Source of the DNA: Cytophagaceae bacterium
GTDB lineage: Bacteria; Bacteroidota; Bacteroidia; Cytophagales; Spirosomataceae
Direction: 5' to 3'
Assembly (NCBI GenBank): GCA_016722655.1
Contig: JADKIR010000005.1
Coordinates: 186,001-250,000 of the forward strand
Length of the DNA: 64,000 bases
The notes under the pieces were generated by a model. It saw only the letters and a program-made list of their open reading frames with translations. It searched no databases and had not been told where the DNA came from. Position numbers and translations under genes: made by a program. Shown piece by piece: positions 16,647 through 24,268 of this stretch (position 1 is the first letter of the stretch; every line of letters begins with the position of its first letter).

Positions 16647-18080
16647 ATGAATGAAAACTTCTCAAATTATCAGAATACGAAATTCTATGATGAATTAGTA
16701 TCAGAAAATTCCATGCCACATCCTGAATTGGAATCCGTATTTGATTATTTCAACGAAATGAGTGTTGAAGAATTGAAAAAAAGGCAAAAAAATCTTGAAA
16801 GTACTATGATAAATATGGGAATTACTTTCAATGTTTACTCTGAAGAAGGCGGAACGGAAAGGATTATTCCAATAGATATAATACCAAGAATAATAAAAGC
16901 CAAAGAATGGGATGTGCTTGAAGCAGGATTAATTCAAAGGATTTATGCTCTTAATGAGTTTTTAAAAGATATTTATTCTGACCAAAAAATTCTGAAAGAC
17001 AAAACAATACCTTCTGATGTGGTCCTTTCCAGTAAAGGTTTTTTGAAAGAATGCATGGATATAAAGCCCTTGAAAGACATTTTTATTCATATTACCGGAA
17101 CCGACCTCATAAGGAATGAAAAAGGTGAATTTGTGATTCTTGAAGATAATTTAAGATGTCCTTCAGGAGTTTCTTATATGCTTCAGGGTCGGGAACTTTC
17201 TAAGCAAGGCCTTTCAGGTTTATTGTCTAAATCAAATGTGAGGTCGATTTCAGAATATCCTGAAAAACTATTTGATGCCTTAAAATTTGTTTCGGGTAAA
17301 ACTGAGCCAACCATTGCTGTTCTTACTCCAGGTATTTATAATTCGGCATATTATGAGCATTCTTATTTAGCTCAACAAATGGGAGTAGAATTGGTCGATT
17401 ACCGCGATTTAACTGTTGAAAACGATGTTTTAAAAATGCGTACGACCCGTGGTTTTAAAACCGTTGATGTACTTTATCGGAGACTTGACGACTTATTTAT
17501 TGATCCATTGCATTTTAACAAATCTTCGATGATTGGTATTCCTAATTTGTTTCAGGCTTATGCAAAGGGTAATCTTGGCCTCGCAAATGCCCTGGGTACT
17601 GGTGTAGCTGATGATAAAGTAGTTTATGCGTATGTTCCAAAAATCATTAAATATTACATGGGAGAAGACGCGAAGCTCAATAATGTTGAGACTTACCTTT
17701 GTGAAAACCCTTCAGAAATGTCTTATGTTTTAGAAAACATCGAAAAACTGGTTGTAAAAGAAGCGAATGAAGCCGGTGGATATGGCATGTTGATAGGACC
17801 AAAAGCTACTAAAGCCGATCATGAGGAATTCAGGAAAAGAATAAAAGACAATCCAAGGAATTATATAGCCCAGCCAACAATTTCCTTAAGTACTTCGCCT
17901 TGTGTGATCAATGAAACCATAGAAGGGAGACACGTAGATTTAAGACCTTATATTATTTATGGCGAGGATATTTACGTAACTCCGGGAGGTTTGACACGTG
18001 TGGCATTGAAAAAGGGCTCTTTGGTAGTAAATTCTTCTCAAGGTGGCGGAAGTAAAGATACATGGGTCTTAAAAAAATGA
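16647..18080 (+). CDS. Circularly permuted type 2 ATP-grasp protein
   Basis: A 477-residue member of the ATP-grasp superfamily (DUF404/DUF407 group), soluble. It opens FYDELVSENSMPHPE, has IPIDIIPRIIKAKEWDVLEAGLIQRIYALNEFLKDIY, and the nucleotide-site features GEFVILEDNLRCPSGVSYMLQ, DVLYRRLDDLF, KANEAGGYGMLIGP-like and LRPYIIYGEDIYVTPGGLTRVAL. In other bacteria such genes neighbour an alpha-E domain gene and a transglutaminase-like gene in a proposed peptide-modifying cluster. Here neither partner is adjacent, so the substrate is open. A 56-bp gap precedes the DUF6580-type gene. Confidence 0.88.
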   Translation: MNENFSNYQNTKFYDELVSENSMPHPELESVFDYFNEMSVEELKKRQKNLESTMINMGITFNVYSEEGGTERIIPIDIIPRIIKAKEWDVLEAGLIQRIYALNEFLKDIYSDQKILKDKTIPSDVVLSSKGFLKECMDIKPLKDIFIHITGTDLIRNEKGEFVILEDNLRCPSGVSYMLQGRELSKQGLSGLLSKSNVRSISEYPEKLFDALKFVSGKTEPTIAVLTPGIYNSAYYEHSYLAQQMGVELVDYRDLTVENDVLKMRTTRGFKTVDVLYRRLDDLFIDPLHFNKSSMIGIPNLFQAYAKGNLGLANALGTGVADDKVVYAYVPKIIKYYMGEDAKLNNVETYLCENPSEMSYVLENIEKLVVKEANEAGGYGMLIGPKATKADHEEFRKRIKDNPRNYIAQPTISLSTSPCVINETIEGRHVDLRPYIIYGEDIYVTPGGLTRVALKKGSLVVNSSQGGGSKDTWVLKK

Positions 18081-18113
18081 CTTTTTTCATAGTATTATCT
18101 TTAATATTTTTAA

Positions 18114-18121
18114 TATTTTTG
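18114..18121 (+). promoter_or_regulatory. Possible -7 box for the DUF6580-like gene
   Basis: TATTTTTG matches TAnnTTTG and ends 15 bp before the ATG at 18137. The surrounding DNA is very AT-rich, so chance matches are likely. Confidence 0.3.
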
Positions 18122-18136
18122 TAAAAAAATATTTAT

Positions 18137-18703
18137 ATGCAAAAGTCAGAGATAAAAAATATAGTGTTGGTTTTAGGCTTATTAAGTATAGCAACTATTA
18201 GCAGATTGGTGGATCACCCGGGTAATTTTACTCCAATGGTAGGAATTATGCTTTTTGGAGTTGCTTTTTTTCAAAAACCAATCTACAAATTCATGGTTCC
18301 GTTGGCGTTTATTTTCATTAGTGATTTGATTTTGGAGCTTACAACCGGTGAAGGATTTCATGCTTTATTCCCTGTTGTATATCTGGCTTATGGTCTAATA
18401 GGCCTTTCAGCATATTTCCTTTTGAAAAAAGTAAATATTGTTAATGTTGGGTTAACTACAATATTGGCAACCACTATATTTTTCCTGATTACTAATTTTG
18501 CATTGTTTTACCCTGTTTCAACGGAAGTAAATGCCACTTTGGGATATTATCCTCACAATATGCAGGGTATATTGGCTTCATATTCAGCCGGAATTCCTTT
18601 CTATAAAAATATGTTAGTTGGTGATTTATTGTTTACCACCATTATTTTTGGGACATTTTATCTTGTAAAAAACTTTGGATTTTCATTTTCCAAAAATTAT
18701 TAA
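18137..18703 (+). CDS. DUF6580-like integral membrane protein
   Basis: A 188-residue inner-membrane protein with about five hydrophobic helices. The segment 'SRLVDHPGNFTPMVGIMLFGVAFFQ' followed by 'PLAFIFISDLILE' is characteristic of a conserved family of small membrane proteins (DUF6580, formerly grouped with ECF-transporter-like S components). The motifs NFTPM and SDL are visible. It is followed by a perfect hairpin terminator. Function is unknown. Confidence 0.75.
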   Translation: MQKSEIKNIVLVLGLLSIATISRLVDHPGNFTPMVGIMLFGVAFFQKPIYKFMVPLAFIFISDLILELTTGEGFHALFPVVYLAYGLIGLSAYFLLKKVNIVNVGLTTILATTIFFLITNFALFYPVSTEVNATLGYYPHNMQGILASYSAGIPFYKNMLVGDLLFTTIIFGTFYLVKNFGFSFSKNY

Positions 18704-18727
18704 AATAATATTATTGAAATTATAATT

Positions 18728-18752
18728 GAGGTACCCTGGTACCTCTTTTTTT
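18728..18752 (+). terminator. Terminator abutting the DUF4286 start codon
   Basis: Stem GAGGTACC / GGTACCTC (8 bp, 2-nt loop, or 7 bp with a 4-nt loop) is followed by T7. The last T is the base before the ATG at 18753. Confidence 0.85.
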
Positions 18753-19046
18753 ATGTATTTATATAACATCACATTTGTCATTCCCAAAGTGGAAGTTTCA
18801 AGCTTTGAAAAATGGTTAAAAGCAAAAGAGTTTTATTTTATTGAAAATAGCTATGAAGTAAAAGTATTGAAAATCCTTACCGAAGTAGATGAAAATCTCT
18901 CAAACTATTCATTACAAATAAGTTTGCCTGATGTAGTAGGTTTTGAGAACTTTCGTGATACTGAATTTGAAAATTTAATTAATGAAAGTTCGGGCATTTT
19001 TGGAACAGACGTGCTTTTTTTTGACACCCTTTTAGAAAAAATCTAA
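18753..19046 (+). CDS. DUF4286 family protein
   Basis: A 97-residue protein starting MYLYNITFVIPKVEVSSFEKWL, with W in the first helix and LKILTEVDENLSNYSLQI in the following strand, as in DUF4286 proteins of Bacteroidota (ferredoxin-like alpha-beta fold of unknown function). The frame stays open 9 codons upstream, but those codons lie inside a terminator hairpin and the homologue-like start is at 18753. The 3' end overlaps the convergent porin gene by 4 bp. Confidence 0.75.
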   Translation: MYLYNITFVIPKVEVSSFEKWLKAKEFYFIENSYEVKVLKILTEVDENLSNYSLQISLPDVVGFENFRDTEFENLINESSGIFGTDVLFFDTLLEKI

Positions 19047-20914
19047 TCAAACAGTGGCCAGTTGACTTTTAATAGTAATGCCCGTGGCATAGCAAGGTAA
19101 TAAGGACTTACATAAAATCCGTTGTTTGGCAAGCCCTGGTTTACGTGCCCAAACTTAAATGCCAGCTTAACTTTGTTGATTTTAAAGCTTAAATAAGGTT
19201 CTAACACAAAACTACCCCATACCTCAAAGTCATCCTGTAAATAAAAATGATTTAATAAAGGCGAATAGGCTTCTGCTTTAAATTTTGATTTGTAGAAAAA
19301 ATCGAGACCTGTTTTAATATGTAGAACTTTGGCATAGGTCAGATCAAACTCGGCATTGGTGTAGTTCTGAATTTTTGGCAACCTGAAAATTTCGCTGTTT
19401 GAATTAATTCCTAAATCAAAAACAGTTGAAATATTTATTCTTTTTGATTTATAACCAAACAAGCTACGTACCTGCAATACTGTAAATGCAGATGTGGATT
19501 GTGCAGGTTTAGCATTATGGTCTAGATATAAATAATTGGCATATAACGTATTAGAAATTCCAGGTTCAACCCTGAATTGTCCAAAATGTAATTTATAGTC
19601 AGCTTTAATGTAGGTATTTGACACCGCTCCAAAATCCAAATTCCAATTAACGATTCCGTTGTCAAAATTCCGGAAAAATAGCCCCGCAGGCCTGATTGAT
19701 TGAAAAAACTGCCCTTCCAGCCCTTTAAATGAAATTATTCCGTTTAGATAAAAGCTATTGATTGAAAATTCGGCATCAGCATTAAGAAAATTGGTAGAAT
19801 CGGGGAAAAAATATCTGAGGGCCCCTCCAAAAAATATTTCAGGTTTTATTTTTTGATTTAAGCTTTCAAAATATCTGTTTTTTTGCTCGTATAAACGTTG
19901 CCTTCCATAGATTTCATAGTTAAATCCTTTGATACGCCCTTTAAAACCTACTTTATTATTGAAGGCATTGAAAGAAAAATTAGTACTTAAGGTATCAATA
20001 TTTGACTGTGTAGAATCTAAATTGTAGGCTTTTGCAGTATAATTGTTTGTAAAAACAGGATCTAAGAATATTCTTTTCTCTTTTTGAAAATCCAGAATAT
20101 GAAAAACCTGGAAACCGTTTTTCAGCACCATTTGCTGGAAAAGATGGAGGTTGTTCCATTTTTCTCGATTATAAACTCCCGCCAAAAGTTGCCCGGAATA
20201 ATTATTTCGATAATTTGATAGTAAATCTTCAGGTTTAATACTAAGACTTGATTTTTCCAGGATTCCACCCTGCTCATTTTGAGAGTGGTTAAAATGATAA
20301 AATGCCGCCAGAACCTGATATTTTTTGTTTTTTGAGAAATAATTTCCACCCAGATTGTACATCCAATGGTCCACCAGTTTGTCTTCGGCAATAGTTGCGT
20401 CAATTTGCTTTGAGCTGTTAAATTTGCTCACTTCCAGGGTAAAATTGAGCTGCTTATTGATATTTTGACTGTGCAAAAAATCTAATTTTGAATAACCTTT
20501 AAAGCCTTGCGTATAATTGAGGTCGGTATATGGTGAGCGTGTATGATAGAATTTGAATTCGTCAATTTTGGGTGCATACAAGTCAAAAACGTGGTATCCG
20601 GCATTTTGGCTTATGTTTTTATCAGGATTGTAGAAAAAAGGTTTTTGAGCCGTGCCCACATTTCCAAGATCCTGATATTGCCAGTTATTTTTAAGAATTA
20701 AGTCTGATTTGTAGAAACCTTGAATCAAAGTGTCAGGCCTGTGTTCAATTTTTTGATTTTTTATCAGGTCATTTTCGGTAATGTAATATACAGAATTGAA
20801 TCCATAAACCTGTTTGGTAGAATCATCGAGAATCTGGCCAAATGAATTTAGGCTGACAGTCAGAAGGAAAAAAAAGAGGTTTCTAAAACGCATAAAGCAG
20901 TTTTTGCTTTTCAA
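19043..20914 (-). CDS. Putative porin (Porin_10 type)
   Basis: A 623-residue outer-membrane beta-barrel candidate. The signal peptide ends near SLNSFGQ, with a possible better start at Met8 (MRFRNLFFFLL). The N-terminal region contains YGFNSVYYITENDL and TLIQGFYKSDLILKNNWQYQDLGNVGTAQKP. It is followed by TRSPYTDLNYTQG, the signature of the Bacteroidota 'putative porin' family. Amphipathic strands continue to the C-terminal LLKVNWPLFD. It lies upstream-adjacent to lpxK on the same strand (31 bp), so both may share transcription. Confidence 0.82.
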   Translation of the reverse strand: MKSKNCFMRFRNLFFFLLTVSLNSFGQILDDSTKQVYGFNSVYYITENDLIKNQKIEHRPDTLIQGFYKSDLILKNNWQYQDLGNVGTAQKPFFYNPDKNISQNAGYHVFDLYAPKIDEFKFYHTRSPYTDLNYTQGFKGYSKLDFLHSQNINKQLNFTLEVSKFNSSKQIDATIAEDKLVDHWMYNLGGNYFSKNKKYQVLAAFYHFNHSQNEQGGILEKSSLSIKPEDLLSNYRNNYSGQLLAGVYNREKWNNLHLFQQMVLKNGFQVFHILDFQKEKRIFLDPVFTNNYTAKAYNLDSTQSNIDTLSTNFSFNAFNNKVGFKGRIKGFNYEIYGRQRLYEQKNRYFESLNQKIKPEIFFGGALRYFFPDSTNFLNADAEFSINSFYLNGIISFKGLEGQFFQSIRPAGLFFRNFDNGIVNWNLDFGAVSNTYIKADYKLHFGQFRVEPGISNTLYANYLYLDHNAKPAQSTSAFTVLQVRSLFGYKSKRINISTVFDLGINSNSEIFRLPKIQNYTNAEFDLTYAKVLHIKTGLDFFYKSKFKAEAYSPLLNHFYLQDDFEVWGSFVLEPYLSFKINKVKLAFKFGHVNQGLPNNGFYVSPYYLAMPRALLLKVNWPLFD

Positions 20915-20945
20915 TTAATATACAAATTACGTGATTTTATCTTTA

Positions 20946-21950
20946 TTATTTGAGTTTGGGACTCAGGTAATCCCAAAAACCATCCTCATCATCAATTTTT
21001 AACATAATTTTAGAAATATAAATGTCAGGATTAGTGTCTTTAGTCAAAAAGGCTTTGAATTTTACAATATCTTTTTCTGTAGTTACAACCGGAAGATTGA
21101 AATTTAGAATTTTTTTTATGTCTGATTCTGAATATTTATAATGATCTGGAAATTTAAAATGGTCGCTAATTTTTAATTTATTTTTTAAAGATTCAAAAAA
21201 CTGCTCGTTATCAGCCAATCCTGATACCAATACAACATTTTCTCCAGGAATTTCTTTCTCCGGTGTTTTTAGGTGTTCGATTGAACTAATCATTTCTGAG
21301 AAATAAACCTTCGCATCAGAATATTTTGCAATCCGGTTTTTAATTTCATCCTTTTCGTAGGGATTTAAATCAACCGGACATTTCGTAACCAAAATAATAT
21401 CAGCCCTTTTGGCTCCTGACCTACTTTCCCGTAGATTACCAACTGGTAAATGGGAATCATTAAAAAATGGCCGGTTAAAGTCAGAAAGCATAATCATTAC
21501 CTTTGGTTTTACCCATCGGTGCTGGAAAACGTCATCAAAAATCAGGATATTTGAACCAGAATTTTCCTTTTTTAAATAATTTAAGGCATTTATTCTTTTT
21601 TCTGAAACAATAAATTGTACTTCAGGATGATTAGAAAATAACATAAATGGCTCATCTCCAACAGTTTCTGGGGATTCTCCATCTGCTATTACCCTTAAGC
21701 CTTTTGTTTTTCGTCCATATCCCCTGCTAATCACGGTTATACCATTCTCTGACTTCAATTTCTCCAATAGATAATCTACCACCGGGGTTTTTCCTGTGCC
21801 ACCAACGGTAAGATTCCCAACTCCAATTGATGGAATTTCGGGTGTTGTTTGTTTTAGAATTCCTAAATCAAACATCAGGTTTCTTAAAGTTGTGATAACT
21901 TTGTAAGAAATAGAAAAGGGAAACAAAATATTTCTAAAAAATTTTACCAT
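20946..21950 (-). CDS. lpxK: Tetraacyldisaccharide 4'-kinase
   Basis: Sixth step of the Raetz pathway: phosphorylates the 4' position of lipid A disaccharide at the inner membrane. The 334 residues open FFRNILFPFSISYKVITTLRN (membrane-associating helix), followed by the modified P-loop VGNLTVGGTGKTPVVDYL (about 43-60), VISRGYGRKTKG, GDEPFML and DDVFQHRWVKP, the DDxxQHR catalytic motif. The His-Gln-His pattern is complete. Its ATG is only 2 bp from the ATG of the divergent menC, so its promoter must lie within menC. Confidence 0.95.
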   Translation of the reverse strand: MVKFFRNILFPFSISYKVITTLRNLMFDLGILKQTTPEIPSIGVGNLTVGGTGKTPVVDYLLEKLKSENGITVISRGYGRKTKGLRVIADGESPETVGDEPFMLFSNHPEVQFIVSEKRINALNYLKKENSGSNILIFDDVFQHRWVKPKVMIMLSDFNRPFFNDSHLPVGNLRESRSGAKRADIILVTKCPVDLNPYEKDEIKNRIAKYSDAKVYFSEMISSIEHLKTPEKEIPGENVVLVSGLADNEQFFESLKNKLKISDHFKFPDHYKYSESDIKKILNFNLPVVTTEKDIVKFKAFLTKDTNPDIYISKIMLKIDDEDGFWDYLSPKLK

Positions 21951-21952
21951 TT

Positions 21953-23020
21953 ATGGCCTTTGGTGCTCAATACTACAAACATACGTTAAATTTCAGATTT
22001 GATGCGGGTACTTCGAGAGGAGTTTTAAGAAAAAAAGATTCATATTTCCTGAAAATCTTCCAAAAAGACCAACCTGATGTGTTTGGAATCGGAGAAGCCG
22101 GGCCTCTTAAAGGCCTTAGCATAGATTATGGTGAGATAGCTGAAAGAAAAATAAAAGAAATAGTTGAATTGGTTAATCTCAGTTCAGGAAATATTGATTT
22201 TGAAGGTTTAATTAACACATTAGAAAGATTTCCAAGTGTTCGTTTTGCATTGGAAACTGCTCTTTTTGACTTTCAAAATAATGGAAAACGGGAAATTTTT
22301 AAAAATTCGTTTTTTGAAAACCAACGGCCCATTGCGATTAATGGTTTGGTGTGGATGGGAAGTAAAGAATTTATGCAGCGGCAAATAAAAGAAAAAATTG
22401 ATGCTGGTTTTGATACTATTAAATTGAAAATAGCCGCTCTGAATTTTGAAGAAGAACTCAGCATCATAAAAAATTTAAGGAAAGAATTTAGCTCTTCACA
22501 AATTACACTTAGACTAGATGCCAATGGTGGGTTTTCAAAAACGGACGCTTTGGAAAAACTCAAACGACTTTCAGATTTTCACATACATAGCATAGAACAA
22601 CCTATTGAGGCAAATCAAGTCGATGAAATCACATTTTTATGCCAAAAATCTCCCATTCCTATTGTTTTAGACGAAGAGTTGATTAACCCAACTTTGGAAA
22701 AAAACGAGCTTTTAGAAATCATAAAACCGCAATATATCATTTTAAAACCAAGCTTAATGGGCGGAATAAGCGGAAGCCGGGAATGGATTAATATTGCAGA
22801 AAAGAATAATATTAAGTGGTGGATTACCTCTGCATTGGAATCAAATATTGGTTTAAATGCCATTTGTCAGTTTGTTGCTGAATTTCCCGATAATCGTCTT
22901 GCTCAGGGATTAGGTACCGGACAGCTTTACCATAACAATTTTGATTCACCCTTGAAAGTTGAAAATGGCCAAATCAGTTATAGAAAAGATTTGGAATGGA
23001 ATCTGGATTATTTCAATTGA
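21953..23020 (+). CDS. menC: o-Succinylbenzoate synthase
   Basis: Enolase-superfamily dehydratase of menaquinone synthesis. The product is 355 residues. N-terminal capping domain: YKHTLNFRFDAGTSRGVL. Barrel: the first catalytic Lys in FDTIKLKIAA (KxK), metal ligands in LRLDANGGFS, SIEQPIE and IVLDEELI, the second Lys in YIILKPSLMGG, and the C-terminal signature ITSALESNIGLNAICQF and QGLGTGQLYHNNF. These last motifs favour MenC over dipeptide epimerases. Other men genes are not in the window. hisC follows after about 50 bp. Confidence 0.92.
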   Translation: MAFGAQYYKHTLNFRFDAGTSRGVLRKKDSYFLKIFQKDQPDVFGIGEAGPLKGLSIDYGEIAERKIKEIVELVNLSSGNIDFEGLINTLERFPSVRFALETALFDFQNNGKREIFKNSFFENQRPIAINGLVWMGSKEFMQRQIKEKIDAGFDTIKLKIAALNFEEELSIIKNLRKEFSSSQITLRLDANGGFSKTDALEKLKRLSDFHIHSIEQPIEANQVDEITFLCQKSPIPIVLDEELINPTLEKNELLEIIKPQYIILKPSLMGGISGSREWINIAEKNNIKWWITSALESNIGLNAICQFVAEFPDNRLAQGLGTGQLYHNNFDSPLKVENGQISYRKDLEWNLDYFN

Positions 23021-23045
23021 GTTTTAGCTTGCGGGCTATTTTTGG

Positions 23046-23053
23046 TAAATTTG
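23046..23053 (+). promoter_or_regulatory. Possible -7 box for hisC
   Basis: TAAATTTG followed by CA matches TAnnTTTG, 18 bp before the ATG at 23072. No good -33 box at standard spacing. Confidence 0.45.
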
Positions 23054-23071
23054 CATAAAAAAACGATATTT

Positions 23072-24132
23072 ATGAACTTCGAGGCATTGATTCGCCCCCA
23101 TTTATTAGCATTGAAACCCTATTCTTCGGCAAGAGATGAATATTCCGGAACTGAGGGAATATTTCTGGATGCCAACGAAAATCCATTTGAATCTGTAACT
23201 GGCGAAGCTCATAATCGATATCCAGACCCCTACCAATGGGAAATCAAAAAGAAATTGGCGACGATTAAGAAAGTAAAACCTGAAAATATATTTCTTGGAA
23301 ATGGCTCTGATGAACCTATTGATTTGATAATAAAAGCAACTTGTGAACCGAAAGAAAATAATATTCTAATCCTACCTCCTACCTATGGAATGTATAAGGT
23401 ATGTGCTGATATACAGCAGGTTGATGTGATAGAAGTTCCACTTACTACTGAATTTCAGATTGACATGGATGGTGTTTTTGATACGGTAAACACCGCAACC
23501 AGGATCATTTGGTTATGTTCACCCAATAACCCAAGCGGAAATCTTTTAAATAATTCAGATATAATTCAAATACTTAAGTCATTTCCCGAAAAACTCGTGG
23601 TGGTTGATGAAGCCTACATTGATTTTGCAGAAACTTCTTCTTTTATTGAGAATTTGGATCAATTTCCTAATCTGATTGTTTTGCAGACCTTTTCAAAAGC
23701 CTGGGGAATGGCCGGATTGAGGCTTGGAGTGGCCTATTGTCATCCGTTTTTAATCAAAATATTGAATAAAATAAAGTATCCATATAATCTGAATATTTTA
23801 ACGCAACAGAAACTTCTGGAAGCTCTTGATAATGAAAATGTTAAAAATGATTTCGTAAAGGTTATCATCAAAAACCGGGAAGAACTTGAAAATAAGTTAA
23901 TTGGATTTTCATTTGTAAAAAGATAGTAAAGTCTGATTCCAACATGCTATTGGTGAAATTTGAAAAAGCAAAGGAGCTGTTTGAATACCTTCTTGCTCAG
24001 AAAATCATTATTCGTGATCGTACAAATGTGATTTTATGTGAGGACAGCCTTAGGATTACAATCGGTAATCAGGAGGATAATCAAAAGTTAATTGAAGAAA
24101 TTGAAAGATATTATAGCAAAAAAGCCTCGTAA
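23072..24132 (+). pseudogene. hisC: Histidinol-phosphate aminotransferase, broken by one frameshift
   Basis: PLP-dependent aminotransferase of histidine synthesis. From the ATG at 23072 the frame runs MNFEALIRPHLLALKPYSSARDEY, DANENPFES, NRYPDPYQWEIKKKLA, GNGSDEPIDL, WLCSPNNPSGN, VVDEAYIDF and QTFSKAWGMAGLRLGVAY (catalytic Lys in SKA). It stops at TAG 23924-23926. The family C-terminus (MLLVKFEKAKELFEYLLAQKI..IRDRTNVILCEDSLRITIG) continues in the -1 frame to 24132. One extra A in the A5 run 23917-23921 would give SFVKKIVKSDSN and a normal 353-residue enzyme. The cause is a real mutation, a read error or, less likely, slippage. The stop codon lies in the loop of a terminator. Confidence 0.88.
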
Positions 24133-24144
24133 TGAGGCTTTTTT
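24118..24144. terminator. Bidirectional terminator for hisC (+) and tRNA-Ala (-)
   Basis: Perfect palindrome: AAAAAAGCCTC (24118-24128), loop GTAAT, GAGGCTTTTTT (24134-24144). It reads as stem plus T-run on both strands. It ends 1 bp from the tRNA-Ala 3' end, and its loop includes the hisC stop codon. Confidence 0.9.
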
Positions 24145-24145
24145 G

Positions 24146-24219
24146 TGGAGAAGATCGGGCTCGAACCGACGACCCCTTGACTGCCAGTCAAGTACTCTAG
24201 CCAACTGAGCTACATCCCC
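24146..24219 (-). tRNA. tRNA-Ala (GGC)
   Basis: A 74-nt cloverleaf on the minus strand. The acceptor GGGGATG pairs with CTTCTCC and includes the G3-U70 pair that marks alanine identity. The anticodon arm CTTGA-CTGGCAG-TCAAG gives GGC. The T arm is GTCGG-TTCGAGC-CCGAT and the discriminator is A. One U-U mismatch lies in the acceptor stem. Confidence 0.95.
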
Positions 24220-24232
24220 GTATTATTGAGTG

Positions 24233-24263
24233 CAAAACTAACATCATTTTTTTAATTTTCAAA
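24233..24263 (-). promoter_or_regulatory. Promoter of tRNA-Ala
   Basis: Minus-strand TTTG (24260-24263) and TAGTTTTG followed by CA (24233-24240), 19 bp apart, fit the Bacteroidota -33/-7 pattern. The -7 box ends 13 bp before the tRNA. Confidence 0.7.
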
Positions 24264-24268
24264 AAAAA

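Noticed and set aside
23917..23926. Programmed -1 frameshift in hisC
   Set aside because: Lys-AAA slippage is possible at GTA-AAA-AGA, but no stimulatory structure or Shine-Dalgarno-like element is clear, and other genes show the same kind of break, favouring a missing base.
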